Below are positions 46,693-54,118 of a stretch of 64,000 bases of DNA, piece after piece. This DNA comes from Stieleria bergensis (lineage in GTDB: Bacteria > Planctomycetota > Planctomycetia > Pirellulales > Pirellulaceae). The stretch covers positions 4,676,140-4,740,139 of the forward strand of contig CP036272.1 in assembly GCA_007745635.1 (NCBI GenBank), read 5' to 3'. How positions within the stretch are numbered: the first letter of the stretch is position 1; every line of letters starts with the position of its first letter. The notes below the pieces were generated by a model. It saw nothing but the letters and a program-made list of their open reading frames with translations. It ran no database searches and was not told the origin of the DNA. Made by a program: the position numbers and the translations under genes.

Positions 46693-47061
46693 ATGGCCAA
46701 GAACGTATTGGGAACCGACCTGACCCCCTGTAGCCACGATCCGGTGACGGGTTACTACCGAGATGGTTGCTGCAACACCGGGGCATCTGACAGCGGACTG
46801 CACGTGGTTTGTGCGGTGATGACGGATAGCTTCCTGACATTCAGTCAATCTCGGGGCAATGACTTGAGCACGCCGCATGAGTCATTCGGATTCCCAGGGC
46901 TCAAATCCGGGGACCAGTGGTGTTTGTGCGCCGCCCGCTGGAAGGAGGCCCTGCAGGCGGGGATGGCTCCGCAAGTGGTGCTTGAGTCGACCCATATTTC
47001 AGCGCTTGAATTTGTCAGCCTGGAAGAGCTTCAGGCACATCAGAGCAACAGCGATCAGTAA
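46693..47061 (+). CDS. DUF2237 family protein
   Basis: This encodes 122 residues from the ATG at 46693. It reads MAKNVLGTDLTPCSHDPVTGYYRDGCCNTG, then HVVCAVMTDSFLTFSQSRGNDLSTPHESFGFPGLKSGDQWCLCAARWKEAL, and SALEFVSLEEL at the end. This is the complete DUF2237 family, with its conserved cysteines, G-x-D and W-C-L-C-A-x-R-W segments. Its biochemical function is unknown. It lies 120 bases upstream of a TPR membrane protein gene on the same strand and may share a transcript. Confidence 0.9.
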   Translation: MAKNVLGTDLTPCSHDPVTGYYRDGCCNTGASDSGLHVVCAVMTDSFLTFSQSRGNDLSTPHESFGFPGLKSGDQWCLCAARWKEALQAGMAPQVVLESTHISALEFVSLEELQAHQSNSDQ

Positions 47062-47180
47062 ATCGCCGCTCGCCCTGTATTGACGGTTTCTGGCCCTTAT
47101 TCCTATACTGCTCGATTGCCATGTGGGCCTCCGATCGGAGCGTTGCGCCCCGCACAAGTGGAATTATGAGCTGAAACCCA

Positions 47181-48206
47181 ATGAATAAGCATCAGCAAGA
47201 ACTGGAAACGAACATTCTGGCGGATTTCCTGGATTCGTTGTACAAGAAAATCCAGCCCCACTCCAAAGTCATCTCGACGGTCATTGTCGTGGTGTTTGTT
47301 GGTGGAGTGGGATTGGCAATGCTCAACAGCGAATCGGATGCCGACAAGAGTGCAGCGACTTTTCGCTTGTTGCGCGGTGAGGACAACCTGGACACCGTCT
47401 ACCCGGGAACCGAAATCGCGGCTTGGTCGCAAATCTTTGACGCCGACAAGAACCTTGGCGAAGCTCTGGGACAAGTCTTCGTGGATCAGGCTCAAGCGGA
47501 CAACTTGATCAAGGAAGCCATCGAAGGTTACGAACTGGCTGCGAGCAACACCGCTAGCAAGCTACTGATCACCCGTGCTCACTATGGCACTGCATTGGCA
47601 AACGAAGCCTTGGGCAAAACCAAGGAAGCCGAAGGAAGCTATCAGGCGATCATTGATCTTGATTCGTCTGACAGCATGGTCAAGGTGGCCAAGGAGCGAA
47701 TGGCACGCCTGAATGACGACTCCACCAAAGAGTTTCTCAGTTGGTTTGCCAAACAAGACTTCCGCCCCGAAGAACCCAACCTTCCGCCTGGACTTAGCGG
47801 CCTCGAATCTTTCCCAGAAGACGGCACTCTGGACTTGGGCAAAGGCTTGCCACCGATGAATCTCGGTGGCGGCGGCACTCCCAGCGACGGTGACTTTAAC
47901 CTGCCTAAAATCGACGAAAACTCCGGCTCGGAAGACAAACCTGGCTCGGAAGACAAACCTGGCTCGGAAGACAAACCTGGTGCCGAAAAAGACCAGGACA
48001 GCAGCCAGGGCAATGCAGCCCCCGCCGTCACTCTTCCACCGGTCACGGACAAACCTGCTCAGACCGATGCACCGGCAGAGGACTCGACCAGCGAAGCCAA
48101 GCCAGCCGAAACGACTGACGCACCAGTTGAAACGACTGACGCACCAGTTGAAACGACTGACACACCGGCCGGTGACGACGCCAGCACTGAAAGCGACTCT
48201 GAGTAA
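47181..48206 (+). CDS. Membrane-anchored TPR-like protein with repeat-rich acidic tail
   Basis: This encodes 341 residues. After KKIQPHSKVISTVIVVVFVGGVGLAML, a single transmembrane helix, comes an ordered helical region with TPR-like pairs (WSQIFDADKNLGEALGQVFVDQAQADNLIKEAIEGYELAASNT, and ITRAHYGTALANEALGKTKEAEGSYQAIIDLD). The layout recalls YfgM/TPR_21 proteins, which face the periplasm and assist envelope protein folding. From residue 190 onward the tail is disordered, Pro/Glu/Asp-rich, and built in part from GSEDKP and ETTDAPV repeats. The DNA repeats are listed separately. Confidence 0.78.
   Translation: MNKHQQELETNILADFLDSLYKKIQPHSKVISTVIVVVFVGGVGLAMLNSESDADKSAATFRLLRGEDNLDTVYPGTEIAAWSQIFDADKNLGEALGQVFVDQAQADNLIKEAIEGYELAASNTASKLLITRAHYGTALANEALGKTKEAEGSYQAIIDLDSSDSMVKVAKERMARLNDDSTKEFLSWFAKQDFRPEEPNLPPGLSGLESFPEDGTLDLGKGLPPMNLGGGGTPSDGDFNLPKIDENSGSEDKPGSEDKPGSEDKPGAEKDQDSSQGNAAPAVTLPPVTDKPAQTDAPAEDSTSEAKPAETTDAPVETTDAPVETTDTPAGDDASTESDSE
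47925..48166. repeat. Two in-frame coding repeats in the TPR-protein tail
   Basis: At 47925-47978 the 18-bp unit GGCTCGGAAGACAAACCT occurs three times without change. At 48108-48166 the 21-bp unit GAAACGACTGACGCACCAGT(T) occurs twice plus a third, altered copy. Both have lengths divisible by three and lie in the disordered C-terminal tail, so copy number can vary without a frameshift. Confidence 0.9.
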
Positions 48207-48260
48207 CGCACTCGCCCGTCCCGTCCTGATCCCCAACCGTGCTATGCTTGCAACCTGTCG

Positions 48261-49355
48261 ATGACCGAATCAAACGATCCTCCCGATCAGTCGATACCGC
48301 AGGAAGATTCAGATCGTTCATCGGAGGCTCCGGTCAGTGGCGAAGGCGGCGTGCCGTTAAGCGATGATGAATCGTCGCCGGTCATCCGTGACTTTGTGGT
48401 CCCAGAATCGGCAGCCGGCCAGCGCATCGACCTGTTCTTGACCGGTGCCTGCGATGGTTTTAGTCGCAGTCAAATTCGTCAGGCCGTGCAAGCGAATCAA
48501 GCGTCGGTCGACGGGCGGGTCATCCGTCCCAGTTTCAAGATTCGTAGCGGCCAGCAAATCCGGTTCGAATTGCCTGAACCGTTTTCTGATGACGTGGTCC
48601 CCGAGAACATCCCGCTGGATGTTTTGTACGAAGACGACGGCTTTGTCGTGATCAACAAGCCGCCAGGCATGGTCGTGCATCCAGCGCGTGGCAACTGGAA
48701 AGGCACCTTAACGAGCGCGCTTGCCTATCGCTTCCAATCACTGTCCGATGTCGGCGGCCCCACTCGACCGGGCATTGTGCATCGATTGGATCGTGATACC
48801 AGTGGCGTGATTGTGGTTGCCAAGACCAACGCCATGCACATGGCGTTGGCGGCACAATGGCACGACCGTGAAGTTCAAAAAGAGTACTTTGCGATCACCG
48901 TTGGCTCCATCGACCGTGATCGCGACGTGATTGATTTGCCAATCGGGCGTCATCCTTACCAACGCGACAAAATGGCGATTCGCGAAAATCACATGACCAG
49001 CAAGCCCGCCAGCACGTTCTTTGAAGTCCAGGAACGGATTGGGCGGTTCACTCTGGTCAATGTGCATCCCAAAACGGGGCGGACCCATCAGATCCGTGTT
49101 CACATGGCACAGGTCAACAGCCCCGTGCTATGCGACCGTCTCTACGGCGGACATGCGTTGGCCAGCGAATCCTGGCTGCACGGCAAAGGCTCGCTGGAAG
49201 GCAGCCCCATCGTGCTAGGACGCCAAGCCCTGCACGCGCACCGACTGACCCTTCAGCACCCGCAATCGGGGGACATGATGACCTTTGAAGCCCCGATCCC
49301 CGAGGATCTGCAACGAACGATCCAAGTGATCCGCGACGCCCAAGCCAACCGCTAA
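48261..49355 (+). CDS. RluD/RluA-family 23S rRNA pseudouridine synthase
   Basis: This encodes 364 residues. A disordered N-terminus (about 50 residues) is followed by an S4 RNA-binding domain (RIDLFLTGACDGFSRSQIRQAVQANQASVDGRVIRPSFKIRSGQQI). The catalytic domain contains VLYEDDGFVVINKPPGMVVHP, GIVHRLDRDTSGVIVVAKT with the catalytic aspartate of the HRLDxxTSG motif, and VHPKTGRTHQIRVHMA. The family converts uridines to pseudouridine in large-subunit rRNA or tRNA; the S4 domain and length fit RluD/RluC-like enzymes. The exact target site cannot be assigned. Confidence 0.92.
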   Translation: MTESNDPPDQSIPQEDSDRSSEAPVSGEGGVPLSDDESSPVIRDFVVPESAAGQRIDLFLTGACDGFSRSQIRQAVQANQASVDGRVIRPSFKIRSGQQIRFELPEPFSDDVVPENIPLDVLYEDDGFVVINKPPGMVVHPARGNWKGTLTSALAYRFQSLSDVGGPTRPGIVHRLDRDTSGVIVVAKTNAMHMALAAQWHDREVQKEYFAITVGSIDRDRDVIDLPIGRHPYQRDKMAIRENHMTSKPASTFFEVQERIGRFTLVNVHPKTGRTHQIRVHMAQVNSPVLCDRLYGGHALASESWLHGKGSLEGSPIVLGRQALHAHRLTLQHPQSGDMMTFEAPIPEDLQRTIQVIRDAQANR

Positions 49356-49474
49356 GGGGCTTCATTCGCGTGATTCACCGGTAGACAGTACAATAGAGTT
49401 TGTCAGCGACTCTGCCCCGCAGTGTGCTGGCAAGAGAACATCCCGATCGGACTTCACGGAAATTAATTTGGCTT

Positions 49475-50791
49475 ATGTCTTCCGCCGCCAGCGAATCAAA
49501 AACCGAAGTCGGTAGTTACTTCATCTCCAACTACCCGCCCTACAGCCAGTGGAAACAAGACTCACTGCAGGCTGTTGAAGAAGCACTGCATGGGCCGCCT
49601 GTCGAGACCACGCCGCTGGGGCTGTACTTACACATTCCGTTTTGCCGAAAACGTTGCAAGTTCTGCTACTTCAAAGTCTTCACCGACGTCAACGCTGCAG
49701 AAGTCCAGCGCTACGTTGATGCGCTGTGCAACGAAATCTCGATGGTCAGCGAGTTGGCGATCATGAAAGATCGACCGTTTCGCTTTGTGTACTTCGGTGG
49801 CGGCACGCCCAGCTTCCTGTCCCCAAAACAATTGACCAAACTGGCCGGTCGATTGCGTGAACACATCACCTGGGACGGCGCTGAAGAAGTCACCTTTGAG
49901 TGTGAACCCGGAACCCTTAGTGAAACCAAAGTCAAAACGCTTCGCAACGAGCTTGGCGTGACTCGGTTAAGCCTGGGTGTTGAGAACTTTTCGGATGCCA
50001 TTTTGGAAGAGAATGGCAGAGCCCACCTTTCCAAACAGGTCTTCAACGCTTGGGAATGGATCACTGAGGCGGACTTTCCCAACGTGAACATCGACTTGAT
50101 TTCCGGGATGGTTGGCGAGACCTGGGACAACTGGAAAGACAACGTTCGGCGCGCGATCGAGATGTCACCCGAGAGCGTCACGATCTATCAAATGGAACTT
50201 CCATTCAACACCGTCATCAGCAAAGACATGCTGACCAACGAAAAGGAAAGCCCCGTCGCTGACTGGGCAACCAAACGGGCCTGGGTGGATTACGCCTTCG
50301 ATGAATTCCACAAAGCGGGCTACAGCACCAGCAGCGCTTACACGGTGGTCAAGGATCCCAACAAGGTGAACTTTTCCTACCGCGACAACCTGTTTTCCGG
50401 TGCCGACTTACTGGCCACTGGGATTGCCAGTTTCGGACATGCCAGCGGCGTGCACTACCAGAACCTGGCGGATCTAGAAAAGTATCTCGGCAGCATCGAA
50501 TCAGGCAAACTGCCCCTGGGACGGGGCTTTGTGCCGACGGAAAAGCAGCGTCTGATTCGCGAAATGATTTTGCTGCTCAAACGTGGCTACTTGGAAGTGC
50601 CTTATTTCGAAAACAAGTTTGGTGTCAACATCATCAAGCAGTGGCAGAGCGAGTGGGACAAGTACCAGGAAGACGGCTGGGCAACTGTCCAAGCAGACCG
50701 CATTGAATTAACTCGCTACGGACTGTTGCGCGTTGACGCGATGCTGCCCGCCTTCTTCGAGCCTGAACACCAGAATGTCCGATACACCTAG
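49475..50791 (+). CDS. HemN/HemW-like radical SAM protein
   Basis: This encodes 438 residues from the ATG at 49475. The radical SAM cluster motif is FCRKRCKFCYF (C57, C61, C64), followed by the family's GGGTPSFL and FECEPGTLSETKVKTLRNELGVTRLSLGVENF. The HemN C-terminal domain is also visible (LLKRGYLEVPYFENKFGVNIIK). The fourth cysteine of the CxxxCxxCxC pattern in true oxygen-independent coproporphyrinogen oxidase is replaced by tyrosine-phenylalanine, as in HemW. It may be a haem chaperone rather than an oxidase. Its last 17 bases overlap the next gene, a lipoyl-protein-like gene, which suggests a shared job. Confidence 0.83.
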   Translation: MSSAASESKTEVGSYFISNYPPYSQWKQDSLQAVEEALHGPPVETTPLGLYLHIPFCRKRCKFCYFKVFTDVNAAEVQRYVDALCNEISMVSELAIMKDRPFRFVYFGGGTPSFLSPKQLTKLAGRLREHITWDGAEEVTFECEPGTLSETKVKTLRNELGVTRLSLGVENFSDAILEENGRAHLSKQVFNAWEWITEADFPNVNIDLISGMVGETWDNWKDNVRRAIEMSPESVTIYQMELPFNTVISKDMLTNEKESPVADWATKRAWVDYAFDEFHKAGYSTSSAYTVVKDPNKVNFSYRDNLFSGADLLATGIASFGHASGVHYQNLADLEKYLGSIESGKLPLGRGFVPTEKQRLIREMILLLKRGYLEVPYFENKFGVNIIKQWQSEWDKYQEDGWATVQADRIELTRYGLLRVDAMLPAFFEPEHQNVRYT

Positions 50792-51308
50792 AGCTGACTC
50801 GTTCACCTTCGCGATGGGTGACTATGACGCTACGTTTCCCTGCGACCGTCTGTATGTCAAGAATCACATGTGGGCACGCCCGGCCGATCCTGATCAAGCT
50901 TGGCACGACATGCTGAGTGACCAACAGCCGTTGCAAAGCCCAACCACGCTGCGATTTGGATTGACGCAATACGCGGTTCGACTCCTGCAGGACGTGTACT
51001 TTTTGGACTGGGAGCTCGATTGCCCCAGCACCATCAAGCAGCGCCAAATGATCGGCTCCATCGAAAGCAAGAAAGCTGAGAGCGATCTGTATGCTCCAGC
51101 CGCTGGCACGCTGACGCAGATCAATCAAGCTGTTCTGGACAACCCTTCGTTGATCAATGCCGACACCTACCAGGCCGGCTGGCTGTTCGCCATGGAACTG
51201 ACTGCCGAAGCGGTGGCGGGATTGCTGGCCCCGGAATCCTACCGTGAACTGCTGGACCAAGCCTGGGTCGTCGCCCAGCGCACGATCAAAGGCCAGGCGA
51301 ATCTGTAA
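50775..51308 (+). CDS. Glycine-cleavage H-protein-like lipoyl carrier
   Basis: This encodes 177 residues from the ATG at 50775, inside the end of the preceding gene. The GcvH-like core is clear: LRFGLTQYAVRLLQDVYFLDWELDCPSTIKQRQMIGSIESKKAESDLYAPAAGTLTQINQAVLDNPSLINADTYQAGWLFAMEL. The lipoylated lysine is expected at K100 in the ESKKA motif. A normal H protein has about 125-130 residues; this one has an N-terminal extension of about 35. No glycine cleavage T, P or L gene is adjacent. The overlap with a radical SAM gene is unusual and may mean a non-glycine role. Confidence 0.8.
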   Translation: MSDTPRADSFTFAMGDYDATFPCDRLYVKNHMWARPADPDQAWHDMLSDQQPLQSPTTLRFGLTQYAVRLLQDVYFLDWELDCPSTIKQRQMIGSIESKKAESDLYAPAAGTLTQINQAVLDNPSLINADTYQAGWLFAMELTAEAVAGLLAPESYRELLDQAWVVAQRTIKGQANL

Positions 51309-51568
51309 TCGTTGCGGCACTTCCTCGCCCATTCAGACCAGGACGCTGGCAGCGTGAGCCTCTGTGCTGCGGTCTGGCAGGCCTGATCGCGGCAGATTGC
51401 TGTTTACCAGGGTTCAATTCCTAGCATTTCTGACGATTTGGCTCAGTATTGCCGATTATTCCGCCGATACGGAATGTGACGGATCGCGCTGCAATTCTCT
51501 TCGCAGCGTCATCAATAGCCATTCTCCTTGCAGGCTCGTTTCCCAAACAAGCCCAGCGACAATCAGCC

Positions 51569-51805
51569 ATGAGCCTTCGAATGAAAATCAATCGCATTTG
51601 CCAACTTTCTGTTGCCGCTCTGATGGCCGGCGCAATCTTGGCCGGAAGCACCGGCTGCCAAACCGTTCACAACGGCCAAGTCCTGCCCAGCCCCGACTAC
51701 TTGTCCGATGACATTCAGTACTTCCCATCGGGACCAGAAATGAAGCTTTCACGTGAAGCAGCCGCGTTGGCGGCCGCTCGTGCTGAAGAAGCCAAGAACC
51801 GCTAA
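51569..51805 (+). CDS. Small lipoprotein
   Basis: This encodes 78 residues from the ATG at 51569, with another ATG four codons later. The signal is ICQLSVAALMAGAILAGSTGC, with the cysteine as lipid site. The mature part is short (QTVHNGQVLPSPDYLSDDIQYFPSGPEMKLSREAAALAAARAEEAKNR), with a helical, Ala/Glu-rich end. I do not recognise a family. Confidence 0.7.
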   Translation: MSLRMKINRICQLSVAALMAGAILAGSTGCQTVHNGQVLPSPDYLSDDIQYFPSGPEMKLSREAAALAAARAEEAKNR

Positions 51806-52012
51806 GCCAGCGATTGGTAACGCGACGCGGCAAGCAGTCCGCGTTCTGCAATCAGCCTCATGGCTGCCAAACCAACAGCGACAGGACGTCGCCTGTTTCG
51901 GCGCTGGACCATCAGGAAGCGACAGGAGGTCGCTTTGGTCTGCGCCGCTCTTGACGATTCAGCCGGGTAATTCAGCCGGCTCGATCCATCGGATTGCCGT
52001 TTCTATCCGGCG

Positions 52013-52267
52013 TTAGGCAAATTTATTGAGCGCTTCGGCAACCAGGGCGGGATCATCTTGCTCGCGAAGGTGCTTGATTTGCGCCTCCGAGAAACCGGCC
52101 TTTTCCAAATGGCTGCACAGCCGCTTCCAAAGCGTTTCTCGCTTCTTGCCCTCGGCAAAATAGAGCTCAGTGACTGACTCCATGGCTTTCTGAACCCCGA
52201 TAGCATCGCGATTCTTGTAGTAGTTCTTGATGATCCGATCTTGATGGGCCGATCGATTCTGTGACAT
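52013..52267 (-). CDS. Small conserved-looking soluble protein
   Basis: This encodes 84 residues from the ATG at 52267. It reads MSQNRSAHQDRIIKNYYKNRDAIGVQKAMESVTELYFAEGKKRETLWKRLCSHLEKAGFSEAQIKHLREQDDPALVAEALNKFA. It is charged, all helical, and ends in a neat amphipathic segment, which speaks for a real gene. Function unknown. It is divergent from the chorismate mutase gene. Confidence 0.65.
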   Translation of the reverse strand: MSQNRSAHQDRIIKNYYKNRDAIGVQKAMESVTELYFAEGKKRETLWKRLCSHLEKAGFSEAQIKHLREQDDPALVAEALNKFA

Positions 52268-52565
52268 CTGGGGTTCCATTCCTTGAAAAGTGAACTGTCG
52301 CTTGCTGTCAGATCCAGCCAAGCTGGCCAACAAGGGCAAACACGCCGACAAACTTGAAAAACCAAGCCGCCGAAGTGCTTATCGGATCGGCATGGTTGCG
52401 TCTATAGTAGTGGCTACGGAAACTGAGTTTTAGGGGCGCCATTGGGCGGCGCCAACAGGCCATCTGGTGGGGCTCGGTCCAGCTCAACAAGCACCACATT
52501 CACGACGCCATCCGCATGGCACACCAGCAGCCGATCAAAACCAGCATTTCAGAGGAGACCTACAG

Positions 52566-52994
52566 ATGACTGCATGCCGAGGCGTTCGCGGGGCGACAAC
52601 GGTCAGTTCAGATGATCGCGATGAAATTCTGCTTGCCACCCGACAGTTGCTGGCCTTGATGATTCGTCAGAATGAAATTGAAACGGCTGACCTCGCCAGT
52701 GCATTCTTCACTGTCACCAAGGACCTGCAAAGCGAGTTTCCCGCTCTGGCCGCCAGGCAGCTCGGCTGGCTAGAAGTGCCGCTGCTGTGTGGCTATGAGA
52801 TCACCGTCGAACGGTCCCTCCCACGCTGCATTCGAGTCCTACTGCATTGGAATACCGACAAAACACAATCGGAAATCCAACACTTCTATCTGCACGACGC
52901 CGTCAAACTGCGTCCTGATCTCAGCACCCTGCCGCCGGTAGACTTTGAAGAGCTCGAACGCTGGATTGAGTCACAGTTAGCAGAGGATGCCTAA
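52566..52994 (+). CDS. aroH: AroH-type chorismate mutase
   Basis: This encodes 142 residues from the ATG at 52566, with a good ribosome binding site (AGGAGA) upstream. It is the monofunctional, trimeric AroH fold: [10 protein letters not shown] holds the N-terminal catalytic arginine, [49 protein letters not shown] is the helical part, and [16 protein letters not shown] contains the active-site glutamate/arginine block. It converts chorismate to prephenate for phenylalanine and tyrosine. The next gene starts 3 bases after the stop codon and is likely co-translated. Confidence 0.92.
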   Translation: MTACRGVRGATTVSSDDRDEILLATRQLLALMIRQNEIETADLASAFFTVTKDLQSEFPALAARQLGWLEVPLLCGYEITVERSLPRCIRVLLHWNTDKTQSEIQHFYLHDAVKLRPDLSTLPPVDFEELERWIESQLAEDA

Positions 52995-52997
52995 CTC

Positions 52998-53951
52998 GTG
53001 GCTGAGCGACCACCCAAATTAAGCTTCGAACCGGCGGTGAATTTGTCGTCCATTCACGCCGCCTTCGTGGTTGCCACCGGAGCTCACTGCACCGACAGCA
53101 AGACCGAATCGGCAATGCGCGGGCCGACCAGTGAGATCAACACTCGCCTGGTTTCCTCGATGGTCGATGTGCGGACCTTTTGGTCTGCTCTCTTTGGAAC
53201 CGTCGCCGAAGGGGTTTCCGCTCGCGAAGCCTGCCCACTGGCACTGGTCAAAGCCGGTTGCAGTGAAATGAGCGCCGAGCAAAGCGCGGCGGGAATTGCC
53301 AGCTTGCTGGACCAATGCCGCTTGGCGTTCCAAGATCGCTTTCCCAAGCTGCCCCAACAGCTTGAATTGCGATCGTCACCGCTGAAAGACCGCTGGATGA
53401 CCTACGGCCCGGGACTGCTGATCCAATCCGCCAAAGTGATTTGGCAAGGCCAGCCACCCAAAGACTGGTGGCCGACGGCGGTGAAGTGCTTGTTGCTGCA
53501 ACCGATCCGCGGCGGTGATGGCGGTTTCGATTCGGGCAAACGCCGAGTCTGGATGGAGGCCATGCTGACCGATGTCAATCCACAGGTTAGCGAACTATTG
53601 CGTCTGGTCTACTGGGTGCTGCGAGTCGCGGTGGGGCGGCACTTGAGCCAGACCCGCGAGAACCTGTCCTTCAACCCCACCCCCGTCCAAGACGCCACGG
53701 ACCCGGAAGACTTTGGGTCAGGCACGTTCCAACAGTCCCGCCTCGCTTGGGACCTGGGCTGCATCCCGGTTGTTCTCACCGCGGCACAAGAATTGGATCT
53801 AATCCCCTCGGGTCCGCCGCCGGTGGCCACCGCCGTCACCCTATGGCGACGCGCTGAACCGGCCGCTGCCCAAGCTGTGGAAAACTGGTGGGCAGAGAAC
53901 AAGTCGACGCCGATGCCGATCGCGCTGCAAAACCTTCGCACATCGCACTAA
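52998..53951 (+). CDS. Hypothetical protein in an operon with chorismate mutase
   Basis: This encodes 317 residues from a GTG start, 3 bases after the chorismate mutase stop codon. It is soluble, Trp- and Pro-rich, with no transmembrane or signal segment. Recognisable landmarks are FVVATGAHCTDSKTESAMRG, MTYGPGLLIQSAKVIWQG, WWPTAVKCLLLQPIRGGDGGFDSGKRRVWMEAMLTD and WRRAEPAAAQAVENWWAENK. I do not recognise a domain. Operon position hints at an aromatic-metabolism link, but this is only inference. Its 3' end lies about 40 bases from the intron-associated repeat. Confidence 0.65.
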   Translation: MAERPPKLSFEPAVNLSSIHAAFVVATGAHCTDSKTESAMRGPTSEINTRLVSSMVDVRTFWSALFGTVAEGVSAREACPLALVKAGCSEMSAEQSAAGIASLLDQCRLAFQDRFPKLPQQLELRSSPLKDRWMTYGPGLLIQSAKVIWQGQPPKDWWPTAVKCLLLQPIRGGDGGFDSGKRRVWMEAMLTDVNPQVSELLRLVYWVLRVAVGRHLSQTRENLSFNPTPVQDATDPEDFGSGTFQQSRLAWDLGCIPVVLTAAQELDLIPSGPPPVATAVTLWRRAEPAAAQAVENWWAENKSTPMPIALQNLRTSH

Positions 53952-53988
53952 ACAAGCCCCATCAGCAACCCCCTCCCGCATACCGAAG

Positions 53989-54046
53989 GGCCGGCCGGGG
54001 AGGGTTTCGTTGTCACTGCCTGCGGTTGGCGTTGCCAACCACTTCA
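53989..54046 (-). other. Shared 58-nt segment at the 3' end of the group II intron
   Basis: This segment directly follows the predicted intron 3' end and is shared, with two base changes, by the second intron copy at 63401-63458. Sequence identity between the two sites stops exactly at its far end. It contains a perfect hairpin, GGTTGGC / GCCAACC with an AAC loop. It may be a 3' extension of the intron or a shared target sequence. Confidence 0.7.
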
Positions 54047-54086
54047 GTCACGGTAGGAACGGCCGTTTCCGGCCGCCCCCCGCACA

Positions 54087-54118
54087 GATCCGTACTTGAG
54101 TGTTGTCTCATACGGCTC
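54087..54118 (-). ncRNA. Group II intron domain V
   Basis: The 5' strand begins GAGCCGTATGAG and the 3' strand ends AAGTACGGATC, giving the lower helix, a two-base bulge and a short upper helix with an A-rich loop. This is the catalytic hairpin of group II introns. The stop codon of the intron-encoded protein falls inside it, which happens in several bacterial intron classes. Confidence 0.75.

Noticed and set aside
49475..50791. True oxygen-independent coproporphyrinogen oxidase HemN
   Set aside because: The fourth cysteine of the CxxxCxxCxC motif is missing (CKFCYF), so the oxidase name is not supported; HemW-like is the safer call.
51405..51430. GGTTCAATTCC-like T-arm resembling a tRNA end
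   Set aside because: The stem does not pair cleanly and the upstream sequence does not fold into a cloverleaf.
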